64,000 nucleotides of DNA from Axinella damicornis (Eukaryota > Porifera > Demospongiae > Axinellida > Axinellidae), in the NCBI GenBank assembly GCA_963931865.1, contig OZ007508.1:1362133-1426132 (forward strand), in the 5' to 3' direction. Position 1 is the first letter of the stretch. Every line of letters begins with the position of its first letter. Both the position numbers and the translations under genes were made by a program. Of this stretch, positions 48,080 to 59,046 are shown piece by piece. Under the pieces are notes generated by a model. It made no database searches and was not told the DNA's origin. It saw nothing but the letters and a program-made list of their open reading frames with translations.

Positions 48080-48178
48080 AATTACATTTCGGCACTATAT
48101 ACTGCAGACCGTTCGCCAGTTGAAGAAATTTCTTTTGCTGTCAGTATGAAATGTTGGAAATACATGAGGCACTGCAAG
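48080..48178 (+). other. Probable 5' leader exon of beta-helix copy 2
   Basis: The sequence from about 47990 is conserved with 57590-57764 upstream of copy 3 and ends in a perfect donor GCAAG|GTAAGT (48178/48179). Splicing to the acceptor CCACACAG (49988) would place it just before the ATG at 50000. It contains an upstream ATG at 48146. In the spliced RNA this would open a 15-codon uORF whose TGA overlaps the main ATG as ATGA. The 5' limit of the exon is not visible. Confidence 0.6.
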
Positions 48179-49617
48179 GTAAGTGTCAACTCGTGATGTG
48201 TGTGTGAGCGGTGTATAGATCTACACCATAATTATGATTTTTACATCTCTCATTGCTTGGGCACTGGGCCATCACTCAGCCATACAGCTACCATGCAAGA
48301 TCTGTTTTAGAAACACTGAACGGTAGCTGTACAAAATGCGAAAATTGGATCGCACCACTCCAAGCAGTCTATCAGTTAGTCTATTAGTTTGCATATACTC
48401 TTATAGAAGGACAACTACCGTAGGCCTATAGCCGGAAAATTTGGCAGGGAATTTAATAATTGGTTTTAGTTGACCACCTGTTGGTTGTGGTGAAAATAAA
48501 CCCCATGCAGTCAAGAGCGGATCATCTTTGGAGGATATCTTCACACGCTCTTCCTTGGTCACTACAACTGGTTGTCATGGAAATTTTCATAATAATATCT
48601 ATGATGGCAGCAGGTCCCTCATGCACAAGTTAGTGGTTAAGATAATCTGGGCCAGCTTCCTCTCAATTAAGTTGCCTTATGCAATTAGTCTCTCAGCCCA
48701 AAAGGAAACTGAATCTAGCTTTCTAACCACTTGTCTCCAGGGTAACCACTCTGTGGCTAAAAGCCAATGTTGTTTTAGATGACTAAAACTATAATGCATT
48801 TTAGTTAGTAAGGCATAATATTATTTCACTTTAGTTATTAAAACTAAAATGAGGACTGTCTCAGCCTGTTCATTAAAACTACAACTAAACTAATATTTAA
48901 ATCACCCCAAAAAGGTGGTAACTAAAACTAAAAGAGCTTTTATTAAGTTAGCCCTGTTGAGATTAAAACTAAAACTAAACTAAACAATGCGACTTCTACT
49001 TAATTATAACTAAAATCTAAACTACCGGTATTTAGTTTAAAACAACATTGCTAAAAACAACTGATTTGTTTTTGGAGTGAGAATTCTCTTCCCTATGAAA
49101 AACTTTGCTCACCTTCACAGTGCATGTTTTCTGTCCTTATTGAAGTCGCTTGGATGCTTTCCATCTTTGAAATAGACTAAAACTGAACCGGCCTTCCATC
49201 TCAGTCTCCTCCATAGCACAATGATGCTTCAGCACTCTTTACACTTTACTTTATACAAAAGCAATGACAGAAACTGATTTGCATGCACTAACAGTCAAAA
49301 AACCAATGTTTCCACTTGGAACTTGCATCCTCAAGTCGAAAAGCGAAGCCAAGGTTCTCACTGGAATTTCGTCAAAAAGCTTATGCCCTCAATACGAGTG
49401 AATCAATTGCCACACTTCAGATAATGACACCCATGCATGTGTAGGCTACATATATTGCTTGCAATTGCCAACACCAAGGAGCACAGTATCTGACTGTATA
49501 TAGACATTTAGATGACCCCATGCAAGTGTTAATACATTCTGTCTGGTGGAGAATTTTCCTACATATCTGGGCAGATCCAATGGTGTGGTTGATGGTGGTG
49601 GTGGTGTGTATGTCAGT

Positions 49618-49623
49618 GTGTGT

Positions 49624-49671
<48 letters not shown>
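49618..49671. repeat. (GT)n followed by a long poly-G run
   Basis: A short GT array leads into about 34 G residues. The same composite sits at the corresponding place in the leader intron of copy 3 (58672-58736), so it was present before the duplication. Confidence 0.9.
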
Positions 49672-49672
<1 letters not shown>

Positions 49673-49999
49673 GTGAGGGTGCTATACTTGTCTCCTGCAT
49701 CTACTTTGTATATTATGCATGAGTCCGTTCTATGGGACACCCCTCCTCTATATACTTTATGTGTCCCTCTGATGCGTGATGTGTTCTGGACTGATGCACT
49801 GTTTTCCAGATGTGAACTGTTTCCAGGTAAAGCCTATAAACAGACACAGGGGCACACTCCGTGCATGCATGTGGCCGGAGAGCAAGAACAATCGATATCC
49901 TTCTGAGCTAAATTACCTTTGGCATGTACCTTGGTTTATCTGTCCAATAGGGTACATTCACATCTTTTGTATACACTTCTCCACACAGCTACATTCAAA

Positions 50000-52900
50000 A
50001 TGAGTACTGCCGGCACCAACTTGAGCGTGTTCATCACACTGCTGGCAATTCTAGCTGCAACACAAGCAGATATTGACATCTACTATGTGAAACCAAGTCA
50101 CAACTCCAGCCTACCATATGCATGCCCTGCAACCTACCCGTGCCACACTCTGCAATACTATGTGGAGAATGGGATGGTATTTTTCAAATCCAACTCCACA
50201 CTCCAGTTCCTGCCCGGTATCCACATTCTGGAGAGTAATGAAGGCAATGAACCGACTACAATCAAGAATGTACGGAACCTAACACTGATTGGAGACGATA
50301 CATTTATAATGGATGCATCAGAACTGCCAGTTCCTTCAAGTCAGATTCACTGCAATGGTTCTGGTGGTCTTCTCTTTGCAGCTATGCATGGACTGTTCAT
50401 AGGAAACCTCATGTTCTCTACTTGTGGTGCAGTCCTGCCCTGGCCATTCAATGGGAGATTCCGAGCCGCCCTCGCAATTGGATTTATAACACCACAGGAA
50501 AGCATATTTGATGTTACTATTACCAGGGTGGTGATACAGAACAGCACTGGCCATGGGCTGTATGGAAGCAATGTGCTTGGGAATTCCACCATAAGTGAAT
50601 CTACATTCAAGTACAACAACTACAATGGGAGTCAGGAATATCATGGAGGAAACATTCGACTTTCCTACCACAACTGCTCAGAAGATGCTGGTAACTCTAC
50701 TTTCAGAATCCAATCATCATATCTCCTCCACGGCTATGATATAAATGCAAGCGGCGAGTATGCATCAAACAATACCGCAGCTGGTCTAGCAATCACAATT
50801 GGATTAAGATGTTCCAATGTTGTCTTCAACATTACCAACATTACTGCAAGAGGCAATGTAGCATTTAAGGGTGCGAATGTTGAAATAATATACTACAGCA
50901 ATGACATTACTATATCCTTCTACATCATTCAGTGTGTCTTCGAGGACGGAGTCGTGAAAAACGACAGCGGTGGTGGACTGAGTATATACTCCGCATTTGG
51001 TGTGCAAGGAGCTGGAGATGTACCATGTGGTCCTAACAACACTGTCCACAACCATCATCTTGTGACAGTCATTGAAACGACTGTTGTGAATAACAAAGGC
51101 AAGACGGCTGGTGCTTTATCACTTGGACAATCATACTGGAGTATTGTGTGTGTAAATAGGATAATAACATTTGAGAACTGTGTATTCACCAACAACACCT
51201 CAATCACCGGCACTCCAGAGTCTGTACTCATTACTGATTTTCTCGGCACAGACACAGAAAAAACGTTTGAGTATGAGCATGACATATTCTCTCTCCATTT
51301 ATCGTCTCAGCATGTTGATGTCTTCTCCAATTGCACGTTTCGCAACTCGGCTATTTCTGACAGGTCTCTCAGTGAAACAGAAAGAGCCATGGTTGTACTA
51401 ATTATGAAAGCTAAAAAAGTGGTGTTCGCCAATTGCAACTTTCTGGACAACATGGGTACGGCAATATCAGCCATAGAAAGTGACATCATCTTTGGAGGCA
51501 ATATTACATTCAGGAATAATACTGGCATGAATGGTGGGGCACTGTCCTTCTGTGAAGACTCAGCCATGTACGTCAAATCAAATACATCAATTCAATTCCT
51601 GGACAACCATGCACTGCATTCAGGAGGTGCAATTTATGCTCAAAACCACTGCTTGACCAAACCTTACGGCAAATGCTTCTTCAAGCTAGAAAGTTTACAC
51701 CAAGACCCCAGGGAAACGATCCATCTTCACTTTCAAAACAACACTGCAATGTATGCAGGAAATGTGCTGTATGGTGGTATAGTGGATGCAAGTTCCTGTC
51801 CATTTAATATGTTATTTGGCATCAAGAACACAAGATTCAGCAGGTCTCAAGTCTCATCAGACCCCATTGGTGTCATCTTCTGCAATGATACGAATGATGC
51901 TCCAGAGTATGAGAGAAACGAGATGGAGAAGCGTGTCTATCCAGGTGAAGACTTTCATATATCTGCAACCGCAATTGGACAGATGAATGGAACAGTTCCA
52001 GGTGATATTCGTGCTGTTCCAAATGACCTATCCGGAACCACCAAGACACTGCCCTCACAGGAGTCACAGGCAGTTAATAGTTACAATGAATGTGCAAAAC
52101 TAACCTACACTGTATTCTCTGATAGGAAGTCTGGGCAGCTCATGTTGGTACCTGTAAGACCCCAGTTAGCAAAAGACATCGTATCAAACTACAATCACCA
52201 AGTCATAAATATCAGGTTTAAGGAGTGCCCAGAGGGTTTTGTCCTTTTGGAGGGTGCCAACGGGTTTCAGTGTGACTGCTCCCCTAGCCTAACACAAGTT
52301 CATGATGGCATCACATGCAACATCAGTACTCAAACTATACACCGACCACCAGCAGTGTGGATTGGGTACCACAATACAACTGATGGTCATAACTCAACAA
52401 ATGAAACTGGAGTAGTTCTGGTACATCCAAACTGCCCACTACACTACTGTGTATCAACCCCAAATGACATAAATCTTGCAGAAAACCCTGACAAGCAGTG
52501 TGCCTTCAACCACTCTGGAACTCTCTGTGGAGCATGCCAGCAGGGACTCAGCCTTCTACTGGGAGCATCGGCCTGCGAGCACTGCCCCAATGACTACTAC
52601 CTACTCCTGCTGCTTGCATTCTCAGTAGCAGGTATAGCACTCTTGGCTCTGTTGTTTGTTTGCAACCTAACGGTGACAGAAGGGACAATTGGGGGCTTGA
52701 TATTCTATGCTAACATCATCTGGGTCAACCGAGCCATCTTCTTTCCACCAGGCACAATCAACATCCTCACTGTGTTCCTGGCATGGGTGAACCTTGACCT
52801 TGGCATAGAAACCTGCTTCTATCAAGGCATGGACATGTATGTGAAGACATGGTTGCAGTTTGTATTCCCCATCTACTTGTGGGGAATCAGTGGCCTGTTA

Positions 52901-53830
52901 ATCTTCCTCAGTAACAGGTTTATAACAATATCGAGGCTTCTTGGCAGTAAACCTGTGCACGTCTTGTCCACACTCTTCCTCCTAGCCTATGCCAAACTCC
53001 AGCGTACCATCATTGCAGCTCTTTCATTCACATATATCACTTACCCTGATGGACATGTGGAGTATGTTTGGCTGTACGATGCCAATATTGGTTACCTGAG
53101 CGCAAAGCACATCCCACTTTTTGTAGTAGCCCTGTTGTTCCTCATCTTCTTCTTGCTGCCGTATGCCTTTGGGCTGACCTTCGTTAAATTCTTGAAGGCA
53201 TACTCACACTGGAAGCTTCTGTCCTGGGTTAATCGAATGAAACCAATCTTTGATGCTTATACAGGACCGTACAAAGATCAGTATCCCTTCTGGACAGGTT
53301 TCTTACTTCTCACACGTAACATCCTTTTTCTGATCTTTGCCTTTAACTTCACAGATGAACCGGGATTGAATCTCATGTCATGCACGTTGGCTTCTCTTCT
53401 GATTGTTGTCCTCATGTCCAATTTGAGAGGGATTTACAAGAAGTGGCCACTAGATGTCCTGGAATCCTCCTTCCACCTGAACTTGGGTATGTTATCAGTG
53501 GCTACTCTTTATACCCGGCTCACTGATGGCAATCAGGGAGCAGTAGTGTACACTTCAACTGGCATAGTATTTGCAACATTCACAGCTATACTGCTGTACC
53601 ATGCCTTCCAAAAGATACGGGGATTCAGATGCTGTGACAACCAGCACACACAGTACACACCACTTGCCACCAACAGTACAACTCCCAGTGCACTCCCAGG
53701 CCCGAATCCCAACCCAGACAATCTGGAACCCGGTGACAATGGCGAGCATGGGAACTGGCCTCCCGTTGCTCGGTTCAATCAGTTGCGGGAGCCTCTGTTA
53801 GATGACACTCCAGAAAACGCACATCCCTGA
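50000..53830 (+). CDS. Beta-helix ectodomain/multi-span membrane protein, copy 2
   Basis: A single coding exon of 3831 nt (1276 aa). The start MSTAGTNLS was chosen because it follows a splice acceptor by 12 nt and leads a signal peptide (VFITLLAILAATQA); an in-frame ATG at 49919 lies in the intron. Residues 24 to about 640 are a threonine/asparagine-rich, heavily N-glycosylable beta-helix-like ectodomain with recurrent NCTF, FTNNT and FRNNTG turns. Residues about 640-865 end in a Cys cluster (CGACQQGLSLLLGASACEHC). From 866 about nine membrane segments follow, including NLTVTEGTIGGLIFYANIIW, FLAWVNLDLGIETCFY and DAYTGPYKDQYPFWTG. The tail (about 1225-1276) is cytosolic and Pro/Asn-rich. I associate this architecture with a large uncharacterised family of sponges and cnidarians. 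A cell-surface receptor or adhesion role is inferred. Confidence 0.92.
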   Translation: MSTAGTNLSVFITLLAILAATQADIDIYYVKPSHNSSLPYACPATYPCHTLQYYVENGMVFFKSNSTLQFLPGIHILESNEGNEPTTIKNVRNLTLIGDDTFIMDASELPVPSSQIHCNGSGGLLFAAMHGLFIGNLMFSTCGAVLPWPFNGRFRAALAIGFITPQESIFDVTITRVVIQNSTGHGLYGSNVLGNSTISESTFKYNNYNGSQEYHGGNIRLSYHNCSEDAGNSTFRIQSSYLLHGYDINASGEYASNNTAAGLAITIGLRCSNVVFNITNITARGNVAFKGANVEIIYYSNDITISFYIIQCVFEDGVVKNDSGGGLSIYSAFGVQGAGDVPCGPNNTVHNHHLVTVIETTVVNNKGKTAGALSLGQSYWSIVCVNRIITFENCVFTNNTSITGTPESVLITDFLGTDTEKTFEYEHDIFSLHLSSQHVDVFSNCTFRNSAISDRSLSETERAMVVLIMKAKKVVFANCNFLDNMGTAISAIESDIIFGGNITFRNNTGMNGGALSFCEDSAMYVKSNTSIQFLDNHALHSGGAIYAQNHCLTKPYGKCFFKLESLHQDPRETIHLHFQNNTAMYAGNVLYGGIVDASSCPFNMLFGIKNTRFSRSQVSSDPIGVIFCNDTNDAPEYERNEMEKRVYPGEDFHISATAIGQMNGTVPGDIRAVPNDLSGTTKTLPSQESQAVNSYNECAKLTYTVFSDRKSGQLMLVPVRPQLAKDIVSNYNHQVINIRFKECPEGFVLLEGANGFQCDCSPSLTQVHDGITCNISTQTIHRPPAVWIGYHNTTDGHNSTNETGVVLVHPNCPLHYCVSTPNDINLAENPDKQCAFNHSGTLCGACQQGLSLLLGASACEHCPNDYYLLLLLAFSVAGIALLALLFVCNLTVTEGTIGGLIFYANIIWVNRAIFFPPGTINILTVFLAWVNLDLGIETCFYQGMDMYVKTWLQFVFPIYLWGISGLLIFLSNRFITISRLLGSKPVHVLSTLFLLAYAKLQRTIIAALSFTYITYPDGHVEYVWLYDANIGYLSAKHIPLFVVALLFLIFFLLPYAFGLTFVKFLKAYSHWKLLSWVNRMKPIFDAYTGPYKDQYPFWTGFLLLTRNILFLIFAFNFTDEPGLNLMSCTLASLLIVVLMSNLRGIYKKWPLDVLESSFHLNLGMLSVATLYTRLTDGNQGAVVYTSTGIVFATFTAILLYHAFQKIRGFRCCDNQHTQYTPLATNSTTPSALPGPNPNPDNLEPGDNGEHGNWPPVARFNQLREPLLDDTPENAHP

Positions 53831-55057
53831 GATTGACATTATGTGAAATTGGATGATTATGCTTGCAATTGTGACTTAGTAGAGTAGAGTGAGTTAGTAC
53901 TGTAACATAAAGTGCTGGCTAAGCAGTACCCATTTTGAATTCAAAGTGTTATACTATCAAGTAGTTAGTGTATTTCCAGCTTTTGATATTTTTGTGTGTT
54001 TCCATAGGTATTATGTGATGAAGACACAATATAATGAAGAGACAGTCATCATTATTCACCTCAGCTATGAGTATTACAAAGCCTTGATCACCCCGGTGAG
54101 GTGTCAGAATGAAACGGGCCAAATTTACCCATAGCTCACCCATAGCTCACCTCTAATCAGATACAATTGACACAAGACAAGCTACTTCTGAAGCTGAAGA
54201 TAATTGGCATGCAACTCTGTAAACAGACAGACCTAAACGAGATTAGAAGTAGCTACATATATTAATACTCATATCAAACCATTGCATGTTATCAGCAAAT
54301 TGTGCCTGGCTCAGCTCAAGATGGCACACACTGGAACTGCGTCTGATCCATGGTATGATACCAACTGCATGCCAATCCTACAAGATCCTCAATGTTGGAC
54401 AGCTGGTGGCCCATGCATGATCCAATTGACTTTCAACAAAATTGGCGCTTTTTCGGGGTTGAATGCGGTAACACGTCCTTGAAAGAGCGTCCACCTCCCT
54501 GTTCGGTGAACATGTAAGGTGCACCGCCCATGGGCGCTCTTTCGCGAGAGTACAGCATAAACATTCTCAGCATCTATAGTTAATTAGCACCAAATTCATC
54601 TGTTTCACATTAACATAATAGCAATGAAATCAGTTGGTTGGGCAATCCATCTAGGCCATACATTGCGATGTTGTTTAATGCTATGTTCAGAATTAGTTTT
54701 ACCATTAAATTTTGGTACTTGGCCTAATAATAATAAGTAAAACAACATGAACCTATGGCTCGTGCATACCTCTTGCAGAGGATTTCCGTAGCCATCCAGC
54801 AGGGTAATGCAGCTGCGGTGTTGGGTACCACCACGGTAGACTGTTTTAATAACCTTACCTAATTTATTATTGTTTAATTATTATTTTTTATTTTTTATTA
54901 TTGTTTGTTTTGTCAACTCACTGTCTGTTTTTTTGGTGTTTGTTTGTCAGTTTGTTTTGTTTTGTAACGCATATTGCCTCTACCTTTGTATTTCTGTATA
55001 TTTAACTTTGGTTATAGTTTATCATAATGTAATATAACCATTTGTCCTTTTATCTTA

Positions 55058-55571
55058 TACCGTAGGCGCTCTAATTATGCGTCCTTTCTAATTCTGCGTC
55101 AAAATTCAATATCTCAAACCGATAATTTCCAATAATGCGTCGCACTCCGGGGACTAATTTGCGTAACACGATTATAATGGCAGCATGGCAGCTAGCTCGA
55201 AGCGCACAAAGTAACGATGAACGGCGAAGAGGGCTCATCACATCACTGCCTGTGAACGTTGATGTATAAAGACACAGTTGCGTCAGGCTGGGACATCAGT
55301 GAAGGTAGACAGCAACTCACTTATGTATTCTGTGCCCCAGGATACGGACACCCCATGTAGGAGAAAAGGCAGCGACAGTCCGACAACCGGGAACAAACAC
55401 AACCGCTATGCAATAGCCTTGTCTACACTCGTCTGACTTTAGTACCTAGCGAGGTGTTTTCTAATCATGCGTCGAAGTTCATCGCCGTTTGGCTGACCGA
55501 ATTTCTATTGTTGCGTTGCATTTAAAAAATTATTATTTTTTGAGCGACGCATAATTAGAGCGCCTACGGTA
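55058..55571. mobile_element. TIR-bounded non-autonomous DNA element (~514 bp)
   Basis: A 26-bp perfect terminal inverted repeat starts TACCGTAGGCGCTCTAATTA (then TGCGTC) at 55058-55083 and recurs inverted at 55546-55571. The core TCTAATTATGCGTC is repeated inside with changes (TCTAATTCTGCGTC, CCAATAATGCGTCG, TCTAATCATGCGTCG). No transposase frame is present. TA bounds each end. The layout (TIR whose inner core is repeated subterminally) parallels the element at 1193-2047, though the sequences differ. Confidence 0.8.
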
Positions 55572-56789
55572 GTTTATTGTACATGGATTGTACATTTGTG
55601 TTTCATCTATGAAATTTATTAGTTCTGAAAGATGCAGAAGGGATTCGAGTGTGTAGAGTCAAGAAATTATCTTTGAAGTTAACTTTCATAGACATGTCAT
55701 GGTAGGGGTGTCACCTGAGGTAAACTAACTCATCCTTGACTCACACAGGGAGGAAAGAAAACACTCATTATGAAAATCATTATGTAAGCATGCATGTGTA
55801 CACAATCAACATGGTTGTCTTAGCCACAATCTGAAGTTGTTGCAGACAAGCTGAAGAGATTGTGGCTAGTTACATTGTTTGTTGTTCATCCGTCTCTCCA
55901 GGAATTGTTCAGTGCCGGGAATCATCATCATTGTTAGCTTGTAAGTTGTAAGTGAAACCCAGCCTAGCCTTCTTACATCATCTCTGTACAGGGGTAAACA
56001 AAGCATTTGTTTTGCATGCAGATTCGGTGAGTGAGCTAATTAACATTGTTTGGTCAGGTAAAAGTTTTGTGCTGCGATGCATGTATTTTGGGTCACCTAG
56101 AAGCATTCTCAAGGCACTTTAGCTAAATAGAGTATCTAAATGCAAGAAATGAAGTAGCTAAGCATCCAGCACTGCTAGTAGATTTCATAATTCATCTGGT
56201 CTGGCAAGTTGCATGCCTATAGCTCACAGTAGCTATATATCTGTTTTGGAACTACCATGTACTTTTCATTTGGAATTTTCGTCAACAAGTTGGAGTTTCC
56301 ACGGAAGTTTGTGTAGCTATCCAAGTCAAGACCAATTTCTCACTTGCCGCGGAACTTCACCCTAACTTGCTAATTCAGATAATTTCTCAATATATCCAGG
56401 GGGTTTAACCGCCCCCACATTGATAGGCCCAAACTCCAAGCTCTAGTATTCCATGATTAACTTCACATCCAAATTTTGAATTGAAAGGTGAAAAGAAAGA
56501 TATGGAAAAAGGTGACCTTGAGTATATATATCTGAATGGCTCATAGTTTATGGGATGACGCTAGCTATAGCTCCCCTGTGACAGCCGGCAATAGCTATGC
56601 ATGGGCGGATACCAAGGAAATTCAGCAGCTATAGCATTTGATCAAGGGCTGGGATGTTTACTTAGACCACATGTGCAGATGCTTAATTGTTGGTACACAG
56701 CAGCCAGTGTTGTTCTTTCAACAGAGATCGTTAACGTTGTCATAATTGTAATTCTGCAGTAGAGTTAATCTCTAACTATGTGGTCTAAT

Positions 56790-56860
56790 CAATATCTCTT
56801 TGTATACACTCCTCCACACAGTTACAATCAAAATGAGTACTGCCGGCACCAACCTGTCAC
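56790..56860 (+). pseudogene. Truncated 5' end of a fourth beta-helix gene
   Basis: TTTGTATACACTCCTCCACA with acceptor CAG, then ATGAGTACTGCCGGCACCAA, copies the leader-intron end and first codons of copy 2 (MSTAGTNLS) and stops after TGTCA. From about 56866 unrelated repeat sequence follows. This is a remnant of a deleted or interrupted paralogue. Confidence 0.75.
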
Positions 56861-57589
56861 ACTGCCAAGCCGCGAAAATTTTGTCCCTCGAAAATTTGGC
56901 GCTATACGGTATGCACAATCTAGCTTCACAAACTTCTACCGTTTCTTTAAGTTGTCGACTAGCCATAGAAATCGCCGTCGTCAGAACAAAGTAGAGTTTC
57001 TGTCGCATCCGCCTGAGCATGCACGGTACGAAACGACATCGTGGTGTATTAAAGACTCACGTGATGGAACAACAGAACAGGCTTACATTTCCTTTCCACG
57101 TCATGCACGTCGTGAGTGAGACGGTCACGGTAAGACTTACGGATTGCAAGCAGCGGCGTAGCCGTAGTGCAGTGCAAAGCGGTGAAAGTGCTACGAGAGC
57201 TCATCCAGGTAACTGAAAAACGACCGCGAAAACATTTTTCCGCGCTTCGCGCGGACTGATGGACCCTTCGCGCCTCCTTTCACCTTCCTTCGGCAGTGCC
57301 CGTACCGAACCCCCTAATTCCTGGAAATCCTGCCTACGGGCCTGATCCAGGCATACATTTTGTGTGTTTCACCTAGCAATATTATATGCTCAGGTTCCTC
57401 GCCGTCTCGGGCCTGGAACGAGGCTATAGCGGACTCAACTCATGGTCCGCCAGCGACTTTGACCGATCTGCGTTTCGTTTCCGGGGTGGGCTGGGCGGGC
57501 GGGCGCCCCCCACGCCGTCACGGCATACCCGGAAGTGTTTAATATACCTAAGAGAGTAATTTTTTTCTTCCATAGACACACAATGTAGA

Positions 57590-57764
57590 GACACCCTTGA
57601 GCAGTGAAGCGTAGTTACTTTGGAGCACAATCGGCTCAGCCCTGACCAGTGTTTACTAGATTTGTGCTTCTCACTATGCGTTAACTATTGCAGACCGTTC
57701 GCCAGTTGAAGAAATTGCTTTTGCTGCCAGTATGAACTGTGGGAAATACATGAGGCACTGCAAG
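57590..57764 (+). other. Probable 5' leader exon of beta-helix copy 3
   Basis: The stretch is conserved with the leader exon of copy 2 (shared CTTGAGCAGTGAAGCGTAGT and TACATGAGGCACTGCAAG) and ends at donor GCAAG|GTAAGT (57764/57765). Splicing to the acceptor at 59037 puts an ATG at 57732 in frame with the main gene, adding MNCGKYMRHCKLYE before MSTC. In copy 2 the equivalent ATG is out of frame. Its 5' limit is not visible. Confidence 0.6.
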
Positions 57765-58671
57765 GTAAGTGTCAACTCGTGATGTGTGTGTGAGCGTTGT
57801 ATACACCATTGATTTTTCATCTCTCATTGCTTGCAAGGGAACTGGGCCATCACTCAGCCATACAACATAGCTAGCTATAGCTACCATGCAAGATCTAAAC
57901 ATTCACTGAACGGTAGCACGTATTTAGAAAATTGGATCACACCACTCCAAGCAGTCTATTAGCTAGTCTATGAGTTTGTATATACTGACAGGTAAAATTT
58001 TTGGCCTGGCCATCGGCTCCTATAGAAGGACAACTACCGTAGCTATGGCCGGAAAATTTGGCAGGGAATTTAATTTTATATTTAATTGGTTTTATTTGAC
58101 CACCTGTTGGTTGTCATAAAAATAAACTCTGCGATCATGCAGTCAAGAGCACATCATCTACGGTGGATGAAGATGATGTCTTCATACGCTCCTCGGTCAC
58201 TACAACTGGTTGCCATGGAATTTTTCACACCCTTGATGGCAGCAGGCAGGTGTTATAGTGGTTAAGATCTTGGGGAGATAACCTGGGCCAGCTTCCTCTC
58301 AAGTTGCCTTATGCAATTAGTCTCTCAGCCCAAAAGGAAACAATCTTCTGACCAGCTTGTCCAGGGTAACCACTCTGTGGCTAAAAGTCGATGTTGCTTT
58401 TGTCTCAGCCTGTTAATTAAAACTACAACTAAACTAATATTTAAATCATCCCCAAAAAGGTGGTTACTAAACTAAAAGGGCTTTTCCCTTTTGAGATTTA
58501 GTAACTAAACTCAATGTGCACGTGACTAAAACTAGTTTTAGATAACTAAAACAACATTGCTAAAAACAACTGGTTTGTTTTTGTAGTCCTGAAGCAGGAT
58601 TGGTGGAGAATTTTCTGGGCAGATCCAGTAAACGTCAATGGTGTGGTTGGTGGTGGTGGTGTGTATGTCAT

Positions 58672-58679
58672 TGTGTGTG

Positions 58680-58713
<34 letters not shown>

Positions 58714-58736
58714 GGGGGGGGGGGGGGGGGGGGGGG
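58672..58736. repeat. (GT)n followed by poly-G, leader intron of copy 3
   Basis: About 18 GT dinucleotides lead into roughly 24 G residues. It is positionally equivalent to the tract at 49618-49671, with different repeat lengths as expected of slippage after duplication. Confidence 0.9.
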
Positions 58737-59046
58737 TACTATACTTGTCTCCTGCATCTACTTTATATATATATGCATGAGTCCGTTCTATGGGACACCC
58801 CTTGCTCTTGGACACCCTCTTTTTGTGTCCATCTCATGCGTGATGTGTTCTGGACTGTTGTCCAGAAGTGAACTGTTTCCAGGTATAAGCCTACAAACAG
58901 ACACAGGGGCACACTCCATGCATGCTTGTGCAAGAACAATCGATAACCTTCTGAGCTAAATTACCTTTGGCATGTACCTTGGTTTACCTGTCCAATTAGA
59001 GTACATTCACATCCTTTGTATACACTCCTCCACACAGCTATACGAA

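Larger units (their letters stand above)
53831..57589. other. Spacer between copies 2 and 3
   Basis: No intact gene was recognised. It contains the TIR element at 55058-55571, a truncated 5' piece of a fourth beta-helix gene at about 56790-56860, and a repeat related to CGCGAAAATTTTGTCCCTCG (56870). GC-rich sequence at about 57465-57540 resembles the region before copy 2. AT-rich TTATT/GTTTGTTT sequence lies at 54860-54970. The remainder shows no supportable feature. Confidence 0.55.
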
